Source: Marinilabiliales bacterium
GTDB taxonomy: Bacteria > Bacteroidota > Bacteroidia > Bacteroidales > ML635J-15
NCBI GenBank assembly: GCA_002869385.1
Contig: PKTB01000021.1
Span: 178,870 to 242,869, forward strand
Reading direction: 5' to 3'
DNA length: 64,000 nucleotides
Positions 9,960-18,323 of this stretch are shown here, one piece after another. The notes beneath the pieces were generated by a model. That model saw nothing but the letters and a program-made list of their open reading frames with translations, did no database searches and was not told where the DNA came from. How positions within the stretch are numbered: the first letter of the stretch is position 1; each line of letters opens with the position of its first letter. A program made the position numbers and the translations under genes.

Positions 9960-10661
9960 TTACATATTTACTACATATGTAATAGATACCAGCTCCAAAC
10001 CAAGACTAAGAGCATCTTTATTTTGACTAGAAAATTCAACATCTCCAATAATATTGTAATACTCATCTGGCCACTCTGTTGCATCATCACCATCAGGCCA
10101 ACCTACAAATAGAATATAATCATCAAATTTTGCAGTAAGATCAACTACAGTTCCTCCATAATCCCATGACAAACCATAAAATGTAAATTCAGCTCCATTG
10201 GCTTCTTCGATATCTGGCAAACTACTTCCTAAAGATAGTCCTGTTTCAGAGGGTAAAATAAAACCTCCATCTTCAGTCAATTCACCATCATTATTATAAG
10301 TAGAATATGTATTTTCGACAGACTCCATTTCGTCGCAATCTTCACTTGCCCAATAAACAATAACTTTATGTTTAGAATCCGGATATACTACACTTGCCCA
10401 ATAACTCATTGTACCTTCTGCTAACCAAACTTCAGTTTTTTCAACATTATCTTCACCATAAAACTCAACTATCTGATCATGATTTTCAAACTGTGTAAAA
10501 TCTTCAAGATAATTGATTTCAACATCGTTTTTGTCACCAAGCCCCTCAGTTAGTTCATCTAACTCCTTTTCAACTTCGGATTCAATTTTCTCAGTAATAT
10601 TTCCACAAGAATAAAAAACTGTAAATGATACAGCAAGAAATAAATAAAATAATCTTTTCAT
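9960..10661 (-). CDS. Hypothetical lipoprotein
   Basis: I do not recognise the family. The first 19 residues (MKRLFYLFLAVSFTVFYSC) form a lipoprotein signal with Cys at the lipobox, so the protein is likely anchored in the outer or inner membrane. An acidic, helical stretch follows (IESEVEKELDELTEGLGDK, about 24-43), then a mixed alpha/beta domain rich in Trp, Asp and Glu (about 50-233) that ends LSLGLELVSITYVVNM. It lies downstream of the DUF4465-like gene on the same strand, but a strong hairpin separates them, so shared control by the riboswitch is unlikely. No internal stop. Confidence 0.75.
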   Translation of the reverse strand: MKRLFYLFLAVSFTVFYSCGNITEKIESEVEKELDELTEGLGDKNDVEINYLEDFTQFENHDQIVEFYGEDNVEKTEVWLAEGTMSYWASVVYPDSKHKVIVYWASEDCDEMESVENTYSTYNNDGELTEDGGFILPSETGLSLGSSLPDIEEANGAEFTFYGLSWDYGGTVVDLTAKFDDYILFVGWPDGDDATEWPDEYYNIIGDVEFSSQNKDALSLGLELVSITYVVNM

Positions 10662-10751
10662 AATAGTTTTTATAATTAATAAACAATAATTTGATTGATT
10701 GGCTTGTTCAAAAACTTTACCAAAATTCCATCAGTACAAATATAAAAAAAG

Positions 10752-10801
10752 TACCTGTATAAAAATCTCCCACAAAGACTTTTTACAGGTACCTTACCAA
10801 T
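10752..10801 (-). terminator. Terminator of the DUF4465-like gene
   Basis: On the minus strand GGTACCTGTA pairs with TACAGGTAC across a loop of about 23 bases and is followed by TTTTTTT. It sits 20-70 bases after the stop of the riboswitch-controlled gene. Confidence 0.75.
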
Positions 10802-10823
10802 AATTAAAATAATTGGACGAAAA

Positions 10824-12044
10824 CTATTTTACTATTTTCCTGGAAATTATACTTTCTTCACTTTCAATGTTTACAATATAAATTCCTGTCGGAATATCAT
10901 TCATATCAATAGAAGCATTAAACCCGCAAGGCGAAATTGATTTTATAGCTTTTCCTGTCACATCAAAAATATTGATTTTACTTATAATAGAATTGTTTTC
11001 AATGTATAAATTATTATTTGAATTAAAATATACTTGCAATTCTGCAAAAACAATATCTACAACATTTACAGGGTTAACATTTACAGTAACGCTACCTGTT
11101 GATTCATTACCCAAAGCATCTGTTACAGTAACATTATATGTTGTTGTCTCTGTAGGATTAGCATTAGGCGTTTGAGATTCATAATCGTCTAAGCCCGGTT
11201 CTTCACTCCATTGAAATGTATAAGGTTGAACCCCACCATTTGCGAGTGCACTGATATATACAGACTCGCCGTATGCAATAGTATAGCTTGATGCAATTTC
11301 TGTTTCAAGTTGAGGAACTCCTATAGGGAGATTTGCTCCTATATTATCTAAACAAAAATATGCCGGTGTATTCACACCATAATCTCCTGAATCACTGGAA
11401 AGAAGTATAAAATTCAAACTATCAGCACCTTCTGCCCAGCTCATATCAATATAATTCCAAGAATCGAACTTGAAGTTATCTTCTGCGTTCTCAAAACGAT
11501 AGTCAGCAATAATAAACTCGCGGCTAGTAGCAAACCAGGTAGTTGTACTAATTGCATTGATTCTCAATTTTAACCAATGATTTCCATTTTCGTAGAAATC
11601 ACCATCTGCTATATAAAGTGAAGAATATGCATTTAATGAAACGTACATGCCCTGTATTATTTCTGGCATTGTTTCCGTATCAAATTTAACAACTGTTGGA
11701 ATTGGAGAATAGTCATTCATCCAATCTGTGTTAACCCAAGAAACAGCATAATTTGCAGAACCTTCAGCCCCAATACCTGCAGCAGAAGTATACTGATTAT
11801 CAAATGAATAAGTGGTATTATCTGTTTCATTTGTATATGCAAAACCTTCCCACATGAAGTAGGTTTCGTCATAATAATTAAAAAAAGTAGCATATCCTGA
11901 TGTAAAGCTACCGCTCAAATCGCTACCATCCCAGTGAGATTCTGGGTCCAAAGATAAATCTTCGAAATCTACAACGGTTTGAGCTAAAAAAGTTGTAGAA
12001 ACACCCATAAAAATAATCAATCCAAAAAGTTTAAGTCTTTTCAT
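10824..12044 (-). CDS. DUF4465-like secreted protein with T9SS domain, cobalamin-riboswitch controlled
   Basis: Signal peptide 1-21 (GVSTTFLAQ). Residues about 24-235 match the DUF4465 pattern: VDFEDLSLDPESHWDGSDLS, GSFTSGYATFFNYYD, an acidic/aromatic MWEGFAYTNETDN stretch, and a terminal YFCLDNI. About 240-325 is a PKD/Ig-like domain (YTFQWSEEPG, TTTYNVTVTDALGN), and the last 70 residues (IFDVTGKAI to ISRKIVK) are a T9SS type A sorting domain, so the mature protein should be at the cell surface. Upstream lies a cobalamin riboswitch on the same strand with no other gene between. From this I infer a role in corrinoid binding or uptake; DUF4465 proteins occur near B12 transport genes in Bacteroidota, but no binding residues can be named from sequence alone. 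Confidence 0.82.
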   Translation of the reverse strand: MKRLKLFGLIIFMGVSTTFLAQTVVDFEDLSLDPESHWDGSDLSGSFTSGYATFFNYYDETYFMWEGFAYTNETDNTTYSFDNQYTSAAGIGAEGSANYAVSWVNTDWMNDYSPIPTVVKFDTETMPEIIQGMYVSLNAYSSLYIADGDFYENGNHWLKLRINAISTTTWFATSREFIIADYRFENAEDNFKFDSWNYIDMSWAEGADSLNFILLSSDSGDYGVNTPAYFCLDNIGANLPIGVPQLETEIASSYTIAYGESVYISALANGGVQPYTFQWSEEPGLDDYESQTPNANPTETTTYNVTVTDALGNESTGSVTVNVNPVNVVDIVFAELQVYFNSNNNLYIENNSIISKINIFDVTGKAIKSISPCGFNASIDMNDIPTGIYIVNIESEESIISRKIVK

Positions 12045-12164
12045 ACTTTTAAAATTTAATAATTAAACAAAATGTTAAGGGTGTCAAAACTTGTTTGCAT
12101 TGGGAATTTGAGGCAGATAATTATCCATCTTCAGCTTTTAGTCCCGAAAGCTTACAATTTATGA

Positions 12165-12340
12165 CTGTTCCAGGCAGGTCTTCTGACTTACTCCATATTG
12201 TGATACCTTCCCATCCCATTTGGAACAGTGGTAAGTTGGATTCACAACATTATAAAGAGATTACAGCAGCGGGTACTGTGCATGATTTTCACATGCTTCC
12301 CTTAAATCTCAAAATCGTTTTTTTGAGAAACCAGTAACAC
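12165..12340 (-). ncRNA. Cobalamin (AdoCbl) riboswitch
   Basis: Reading the minus strand, the conserved blocks appear in order: AAGGGAAGCATGTGAAAATC, then CACAGTACCCGCTGCTGTAA (the core with the B12-box-type pairing), and AGTCAGAAGACCTGCCTG at the 3' side. Arms CTGTTCC and GGAACAG can pair. The element ends about 120 bases before the ATG of the DUF4465-like gene. In this class cobalamin binding lowers expression, so that gene should rise when B12 is scarce. The -7 box is probably TACTTTTG at 12343-12350. Confidence 0.93.
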
Positions 12341-12401
12341 TACAAAAGTAATTATTAGTTTGAATAAAAAAAGTGATAAATAAATTTTTTATTAAATCTT
12401 T

Positions 12402-13520
12402 CTACAAAGAATTGGCAAATTCAAGCAATCTATAAGCAAATACCTCCCAACTTAATTCTTGCTTCAATTTTTGAATATTTGAGATATAAATTGTTCTATC
12501 TGTTTTAAAAAAGTCCTCAATACCATTCTTTAGAAAATCAAGCTCAGGCTTTTCTACAATAAAACCGGTTTCATTATGATGAATTATTTCAGCTAAGCCA
12601 CCTACATCAGTTGCAATCATAGGAGTCTCAAAATGATAAGAAATTCCGGTAATCCCACTTTGAGTAGCACTGCGATATGGCAAAATACAAACATCTGCTG
12701 CAGAAAAATATAAACTTACTTCATTATCGGAAATGTATTTTACATGCTTATGAATCCTGTCCTTATTTGGATTTTTATTAATCAGATTGTCATATTTATC
12801 AAAATTACCATAAACCTCCCCGGCGATCACCAATTGGTATGACTCATCAAGCATTCCAAATGTATCTATTAAAATATCTAATCCTTTATAATCGCGGATA
12901 AAACCAAAAAATAAAAGTGTCTTTTTATTAGGGTCAAGCTTTAAATGTTTGAGAGCACTATTTTTGTCATGAATTTCACCGAAATGATCGTATAAAGGAT
13001 GTGGTAGCAATTCAACTTTTGCATCAGGTTTTAGAGAGAGTAAATCATTTCTGACTTTATCAGACATTGCAACAAATCCTGTATTACGTTTTAAGAAATA
13101 TTTTGTAAAAGATTCATCAAAAAACTTTTTTTCGTGGGGAATAACATTATCTAAAATCGTGATAACTTTTGTATTTTTCTTTAAGCTACCTGCAACATAA
13201 CCTAATGATGGTCCAAAATATGACATCCAGTATTTCATAATTAAAATATCCGGATTGGTTTTCTTTATTTTTGATGCTGCAAAAGGCCAATTTAAAGGGA
13301 ATGCAGAATTTAAAATCCTTTTAGTGTTAATTTTGTCAACAATATCTCCATCCTTAACCATTTGAGTTTCTCCGGGAAAAAGAAAGTTAGGGTATTGAAC
13401 CTTAAATGTAAAAGCATTTACATCATGACCAGCTTTTTCAAGTTCACGCAACACAGATGCATTAAACTGTGCTATACCTCCCCTGTAATGATAAAATGTT
13501 GACAAATAAGCTATATTCAT
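12402..13520 (-). CDS. Glycosyltransferase family 4 (GT-B fold)
   Basis: Probable retaining glycosyltransferase that adds a sugar from a nucleotide donor during polysaccharide, LPS or glycolipid synthesis at the inner membrane. I start at the ATG at 13518-13520 (MNIAYLSTFYHYRGGIAQFN), four codons inside the longest frame, since this begins the Rossmann strand with its Gly-Gly loop. The donor-binding half includes LLFFGFIRDYKGLDILIDTF and the C-terminal SGITGISYHFETPMIATDVGG region with Glu of the EX7E-type motif. It lies upstream of the riboswitch and downstream of a GT9 gene, both on the minus strand, separated by 250 bases. Acceptor unknown. Confidence 0.88.
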   Translation of the reverse strand: MNIAYLSTFYHYRGGIAQFNASVLRELEKAGHDVNAFTFKVQYPNFLFPGETQMVKDGDIVDKINTKRILNSAFPLNWPFAASKIKKTNPDILIMKYWMSYFGPSLGYVAGSLKKNTKVITILDNVIPHEKKFFDESFTKYFLKRNTGFVAMSDKVRNDLLSLKPDAKVELLPHPLYDHFGEIHDKNSALKHLKLDPNKKTLLFFGFIRDYKGLDILIDTFGMLDESYQLVIAGEVYGNFDKYDNLINKNPNKDRIHKHVKYISDNEVSLYFSAADVCILPYRSATQSGITGISYHFETPMIATDVGGLAEIIHHNETGFIVEKPELDFLKNGIEDFFKTDRTIYISNIQKLKQELSWEVFAYRLLEFANSL

Positions 13521-13770
13521 TATATAGTACAATTACTTATCTGCCAAAATTAGTAATAAAAATAAACTTTGCTAAAAATATTAGCCACTAATGCACGAAT
13601 AAAAGTTTTCATGCCTTATCTGTAAAAGTTTTAAGTATATAATGTTATAAGTTATCTTTACTTACCTAAATACCGATAAAAAAATAGACTCCCATTCTAT
13701 ATAATGTGCTACATTGAAACAAGTATTTTATAAATAGTTTACCTAAAGATTAGTGAATCTGTGGCTATTA

Positions 13771-14856
13771 TTATAACTTTTCGATTTCTTTAAAAACTGT
13801 TTCAGGCTTAAGGTCATACATGCATGATTTATCTCTCTTGCATGAATTCCCATAGAAACAATCGCATCCTGTTTCTGGTTCAACAATAACACCTCTATTG
13901 TACAAGTAAAATTCATGTTTATTAAAGATATTATTCATTAAGACCATTTTCTTTTGCAATGCAGTAGCAATATGCATCATCATAGAGACTTGAGTAACAA
14001 CTATATCACATGCTGAGGCAATAGCAAAAAACTCTTCAAGGGAATAAGTTCCGGGATACCATGAAGATGTTTTCTTCGCAATAATAGAATTTTTCTCCTC
14101 TTCCTGGGGGCCTCCCAAAATTACAGGAAAGTATCCGGCCTTCAGTAGATCTTTTGTAAGTTTTACCCACATTTCTTCGGGCCAAAGTCTGGTAAGCCAT
14201 CTGTTTCCGCAACCTGTATTAAGTCCAACAATCTTTTTACCCTGTCCACGATATTTCATAATATTTGACCACTTAGCAGCCAGGTCCTTGTTATAATTTA
14301 ACAAATAAGGCTCATCATTAAACTGTAAATGACATATTTCAAATATCTCATCCATATAATGTTTTGTATTCTTTTCAGAATGGTGGTCGTAATATCCGGT
14401 AATTAATTTATGTTGAGCTGCAGGTGTTGCTGCATCAATATGATTCTCATTCCATATAAATCCGTATTTTTCAGTAGAATCAACTTCGGCTAGTAACATG
14501 CATGCTTCTTCTTCTTTATCAAGATTTATTGCAATATCAAATTTTTGATTTCTTAAAATATACAACGAAGTTTCATTCCATTTGTAAATTTTGTCAATGT
14601 CTTCTTTTGGAAGTACATCGGGAGACAAAGTTAACCAACTAATCTGTGCGTTTGGAAATAACTCCCGATATTTTACGACCAAAGGTGTTGTTCTAATAAC
14701 ATCACCCATAGCACCAAGTTTTATTATCAAAATTCGTTTTTCAATCTTAACATAAAACTTACAGTTTTCACAGTCAACATTGTGCTCTTTATTTGGTTTA
14801 CAAGGGATTGCTACTTTAAAATGTCTGCAATCGTATTTTACATTCTTAATATCCAT
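13771..14856 (-). CDS. Glycosyltransferase family 9 (heptosyltransferase-like)
   Basis: Resembles ADP-heptose:LPS heptosyltransferases. Start chosen at 14854-14856 (MDIKNVKYDCRHF). A Cys-rich N-terminal segment (CRHFKVAIPC, CENCKF; about 8-35) precedes the GT-B fold beginning RILIIKLGAMGDVIRTTPLV, the family hallmark. The C-terminal domain has VGLNTGCGNRWLTRLWP and the acceptor/donor loop CDIVVTQVSMMMHIATAL. The end is again Cys-rich (GCDCFYGNSCKRDKSCMYD), which with the N-terminal cysteines could bind metal. Likely role in lipopolysaccharide or other surface glycan assembly; exact sugar unknown. No operon partner is close: 250 bases to the next gene. Confidence 0.85.
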   Translation of the reverse strand: MDIKNVKYDCRHFKVAIPCKPNKEHNVDCENCKFYVKIEKRILIIKLGAMGDVIRTTPLVVKYRELFPNAQISWLTLSPDVLPKEDIDKIYKWNETSLYILRNQKFDIAINLDKEEEACMLLAEVDSTEKYGFIWNENHIDAATPAAQHKLITGYYDHHSEKNTKHYMDEIFEICHLQFNDEPYLLNYNKDLAAKWSNIMKYRGQGKKIVGLNTGCGNRWLTRLWPEEMWVKLTKDLLKAGYFPVILGGPQEEEKNSIIAKKTSSWYPGTYSLEEFFAIASACDIVVTQVSMMMHIATALQKKMVLMNNIFNKHEFYLYNRGVIVEPETGCDCFYGNSCKRDKSCMYDLKPETVFKEIEKL

Positions 14857-15149
14857 AAATGTATGATTATTGAGCAAAAATAAAAAAAATATTGAGACGG
14901 ATGACGGGAGACAGAAGACCGAAGTAAAAATCAGTACAATAACATACTTTAATACAACTCCTTACGCTCATTAAATTTAAAACATTAGTTTAACATTACT
15001 TCCGTCTCCCGTCTTCGGTCTAGGGTCGACTTCAAGCTCCAGTCTCTCAGCTCCCGTCTGTTAATACTCTTGTGATATCTTTTACTTAAAAAATATCAAC
15101 AAAATCAAAAATTTATACCATATTTGCACACCATAAAAACGACAATAAA
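14857..15149. repeat. Intergenic region with long imperfect inverted repeat
   Basis: Between divergent GT9 and guaA genes. Left arm about 14893-14925 (GACGGATGACGGGAGACAG..) and right arm about 14998-15060 (CTTCCGTCTCCCGTCTTCGG..) are imperfect reverse complements. The same GAC/CGG word family recurs at 30340-30496. The promoter of guaA must lie in the last 90 bases; a TTTGC word at 15123-15127 fits a -7 element only loosely. Confidence 0.6.
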
Positions 15150-16679
15150 ATGACCGAAAAAATCCTCATCCTCGACTTTGGCTCACAATACACACAGCTT
15201 ATTGCACGAAGAGTCAGAGAACTAAATGTTTATTGTGAGATTTACCCTTACAACAAAATTCCGGAATTGGATAATAGCATTAAAGGTGTGATTCTTAGCG
15301 GAAGTCCTTATTCTGTCAGAGATAACAAAGCTCTAAAACCTGATTTATCAAAAATCAAAGAGAGATTTCCATTACTTGGAGTTTGTTACGGGGCACAGTA
15401 TCTTTCTCATTTTTATGGTGGTGAAGTCGCTCCATCTGATACCAGAGAATACGGACGAGCAAATCTTAGTTTTGTTAATACTGATAATCCTTTACTTTCA
15501 GGAATGAGTAAAAACTCTCAGGTATGGATGTCTCATGGTGATACTATAGTTAATGTTCCTGACAATTATAACATTATAGCTTCAACTCATGATGTTAAAG
15601 TTGCAGCCTATCAAGTTATGGGCGAACAAACATGGGGAATCCAATTTCATCCCGAGGTTTATCACTCAACAGAAGGAAAAACTCTGATAAAGAATTTTGT
15701 CGTAGACATTTGTAATTGTAGTAAAGATTGGACACCTGACTCATTTATAGAAACCACAGTAAAAGAATTAAAAGATAAAATTGGAAATAATAAAGTTGTT
15801 TTAGGTTTATCCGGTGGCGTTGACAGCTCAGTAGCAGCAGTTCTTTTGCATAGAGCAATAGGACAACAACTCACTTGTATTTTTGTAGACAATGGTCTTT
15901 TACGTAAAAACGAATTTGAAAATGTTTTAGAATCATACAAAGGTATGGGGCTAAATGTAATTGGTGTAGATGCGAAAAATGATTTCTATTCTGAGCTATC
16001 AGGAGTTACTGATCCTGAAAAGAAAAGAAAAGCAATCGGTAAAGTTTTTATTGATGTTTTTGACAAAGAATCTCATAAAATAAAAGACGTTGTTTGGCTT
16101 GCACAAGGTACTATATATCCTGATGTAATTGAATCCGTTTCTGTCAAAGGTCCATCTGCAACAATAAAATCACATCATAATGTTGGTGGATTACCTGATT
16201 TTATGAAACTTAAAATAGTTGAACCATTAAATTTACTTTTCAAAGACGAAGTTAGAAGAGTAGGAAAAGCTTTAGGTTTATCTCAAAGTCTTCTGGGTCG
16301 TCATCCTTTTCCTGGGCCGGGACTTGGAATTAGAATTTTAAGTGATATAACACCGGAAAAAGTAAGAATTCTTCAGGAAGTTGATGATATATTTATTCAA
16401 GGATTAAGAGATTGGGACTTATACGACGAAGTATGGCAAGCTGGTGCAATGCTGTTACCTGTTCAGTCGGTTGGAGTTATGGGAGACGAAAGAACTTATG
16501 AAAATGTTGTAGCACTGCGTGCAGTACAATCTACTGATGGAATGACTGCAGATTGGGTTCATTTACCTTATGAGTTTCTGGCAAAAGTGTCTAATATTAT
16601 TATCAACAGAGTTAAAGGCGTCAATAGAGTAGTATATGATATAAGTTCTAAACCGCCTGCAACTATCGAATGGGAATAA
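15150..16679 (+). CDS. guaA: GMP synthase (glutamine-hydrolysing)
   Basis: Makes GMP from XMP, ATP and glutamine in the cytosol. N-terminal class I glutamine amidotransferase (about 1-190): [18 protein letters not shown] at the start, nucleophile Cys in [11 protein letters not shown] (about 78), and the His-Glu of [15 protein letters not shown]-pyrophosphatase domain: the P-loop [18 protein letters not shown] at about 210-230. The C-terminal dimerisation domain ends [16 protein letters not shown], the conserved GuaA terminus. The 509-residue length is normal and the gene is intact. An MFS gene follows after 10 bases. Confidence 0.98.
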   Translation: MTEKILILDFGSQYTQLIARRVRELNVYCEIYPYNKIPELDNSIKGVILSGSPYSVRDNKALKPDLSKIKERFPLLGVCYGAQYLSHFYGGEVAPSDTREYGRANLSFVNTDNPLLSGMSKNSQVWMSHGDTIVNVPDNYNIIASTHDVKVAAYQVMGEQTWGIQFHPEVYHSTEGKTLIKNFVVDICNCSKDWTPDSFIETTVKELKDKIGNNKVVLGLSGGVDSSVAAVLLHRAIGQQLTCIFVDNGLLRKNEFENVLESYKGMGLNVIGVDAKNDFYSELSGVTDPEKKRKAIGKVFIDVFDKESHKIKDVVWLAQGTIYPDVIESVSVKGPSATIKSHHNVGGLPDFMKLKIVEPLNLLFKDEVRRVGKALGLSQSLLGRHPFPGPGLGIRILSDITPEKVRILQEVDDIFIQGLRDWDLYDEVWQAGAMLLPVQSVGVMGDERTYENVVALRAVQSTDGMTADWVHLPYEFLAKVSNIIINRVKGVNRVVYDISSKPPATIEWE

Positions 16680-16689
16680 GACACAGCTA

Positions 16690-17961
16690 ATGTTTTATAA
16701 CAAACTCGAAATTAAAGAAAAGAAAGTATTTAATCTACATCTTATCTTCAGCCTACTTGAAGGTACAGTTGTGGGGGTTACTTTAATGAATGAGTTTGTG
16801 TTTTTAAGAAGTCTGCAAGGGACTGAATTCCTAACAGGAGTACTTTTCTTTGTTACCATGGGGGTTTTTATGAGTCTCATTCTACTGAATGAACTTATCA
16901 GACGAAGTCATAACAAAAAGAAACTAATTCGTGTAACAGCTCTTGTAACAAGAATACCATTATTACTCTTCTTGTTTTTCCCGGCACAAATCACAGCAGA
17001 AAATGCCTCATATCTACACTTTGCTTTTATTCTCATTTTCTTCTTCTATTTTATGGGTACTACTCTTACATTACCTACAATAAATCTATTGTTAAGAGAT
17101 AATTACAGACAAAACTTGTTTGGCAAACTATATGGGTATTCGGCAACTGCACAAAAGATAATGACACTTTTAGGAACTTTCTTTTTTGGTCAGCTGCTAT
17201 ATCATGACTATTTTATTTTTAGATATGTCTATCCATCAATAGGAATTCTAAGTATTATAGTACTATTTTCTTTATCAACAATCCCTTTTTCAAGCCAACA
17301 AGCAATTCCAAAAACCAAATTAAAAACATCATTAAAGAACTCTATTAAAAGAATGGTTAACATCTTAAAGAAAGACAAAGCTTTTCGTCATTTCGAAATG
17401 GCTTTCTTTTCGTACGGAATTGCTTTTATGATTACTTCTACTGTCATTACATTTTTTCTTGAATCATTTTTACAACTTAGTTATTCCAGCATTTCTACAT
17501 ACAAATCGGGAGCAGGCATAGTTACAGTTTTAGCACTACCCCTATTAGGAATTTTATCTGACAAAATAGACCCTAGGAAATTTGGAATTATTACATTTAG
17601 TGCTATGCTGTTATATGTGCTTTTTATAATGGTTACAGAATATTTTAACTCTAATTTTTTAATTGGAAGAATTGAAGTTTACTACACTCTAATTATTGCA
17701 TTCTTATGTTATGGTATTTTTGCTGCTGCCGGAACACTATCCTGGAATATTGGATCTGCCTTTTTTAGTAAAGATGCAACAGATTCGGCAGACTACCAAT
17801 CGGTACACATTTCATTAACCGGGATTAGATCTATGATTGCTCCGATAGGTGTTATTATATACAAGCTACTTGGTTACAAATATACTTTTGGGTTATCAAT
17901 TTTATTTGTATTTTTAGCAATCGTTATATTAAAATATTCAATTTCAAAAACTTCAAAGTGA
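16690..17961 (+). CDS. MFS-type membrane transporter
   Basis: A 423-residue integral membrane protein with about 12 hydrophobic segments arranged as two halves around a basic loop (about 205-225, KTKLKTSLKNSIKRM), the layout of the major facilitator superfamily. The segment LALPLLGILSDKIDPRKFGI (about 275-295) resembles the MFS motif between helices. Substrate unknown. It is 10 bases after guaA and one base before xseB (TGA, then ATG), so the three probably share a transcript. It may carry a nucleobase, drug or peptide; nothing in the sequence decides. Confidence 0.8.
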   Translation: MFYNKLEIKEKKVFNLHLIFSLLEGTVVGVTLMNEFVFLRSLQGTEFLTGVLFFVTMGVFMSLILLNELIRRSHNKKKLIRVTALVTRIPLLLFLFFPAQITAENASYLHFAFILIFFFYFMGTTLTLPTINLLLRDNYRQNLFGKLYGYSATAQKIMTLLGTFFFGQLLYHDYFIFRYVYPSIGILSIIVLFSLSTIPFSSQQAIPKTKLKTSLKNSIKRMVNILKKDKAFRHFEMAFFSYGIAFMITSTVITFFLESFLQLSYSSISTYKSGAGIVTVLALPLLGILSDKIDPRKFGIITFSAMLLYVLFIMVTEYFNSNFLIGRIEVYYTLIIAFLCYGIFAAAGTLSWNIGSAFFSKDATDSADYQSVHISLTGIRSMIAPIGVIIYKLLGYKYTFGLSILFVFLAIVILKYSISKTSK

Positions 17962-17962
17962 T

Positions 17963-18169
17963 ATGGCTAAAAAAAACTTTTCATATAAAGAGGCATTAAG
18001 TGAACTTGAAAACATTCTAGATGAAATTGAGAATGGTGAACCCGATCTGGATACATTAAGCAATAAAGTAAAAAGAGCAACTTTACTAATAAAAGAGTGT
18101 AAGACTAGATTAAGAAAGACTTCTGAAGAAATTGACAGCATCATAGATGACTGGGAAAAGAATGATTAA
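17963..18169 (+). CDS. xseB: Exodeoxyribonuclease VII small subunit
   Basis: 68 residues, the usual size. The pattern FSYKEALSELENILDEIENGEPDLDTLSNKVKRATLLI followed by C-(x)n-L is the XseB two-helix hairpin that assembles on XseA to form the single-strand DNA exonuclease. xseA is not next to it in this window; the preceding gene is an MFS transporter, with one base between stop and start. Intact. Confidence 0.93.
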   Translation: MAKKNFSYKEALSELENILDEIENGEPDLDTLSNKVKRATLLIKECKTRLRKTSEEIDSIIDDWEKND

Positions 18170-18286
18170 AAAAAATCTATTCTTTTATAATATTTACCAC
18201 CTATCAATCTCAATACCAAAGACTTAAATTGTTAACAAATCGGTAATAAAATTAGCTTAATACTATTATTTTTTTTACAAAAATCT

Positions 18287-18294
18287 TAACTTTG
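18287..18294 (+). promoter_or_regulatory. -7 promoter box of secA
   Basis: TAACTTTG matches the Bacteroidota TAnnTTTG consensus and lies 30 bases before the secA ATG; only a T-rich stretch is present at the -33 position. Confidence 0.55.
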
Positions 18295-18323
18295 CTAATT
18301 CATATTTTTTAAACAAATTTTAA

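Noticed and set aside
12095..12337. 80-codon plus-strand frame in the riboswitch
   Set aside because: It is antisense to the conserved cobalamin riboswitch; no support as a gene.
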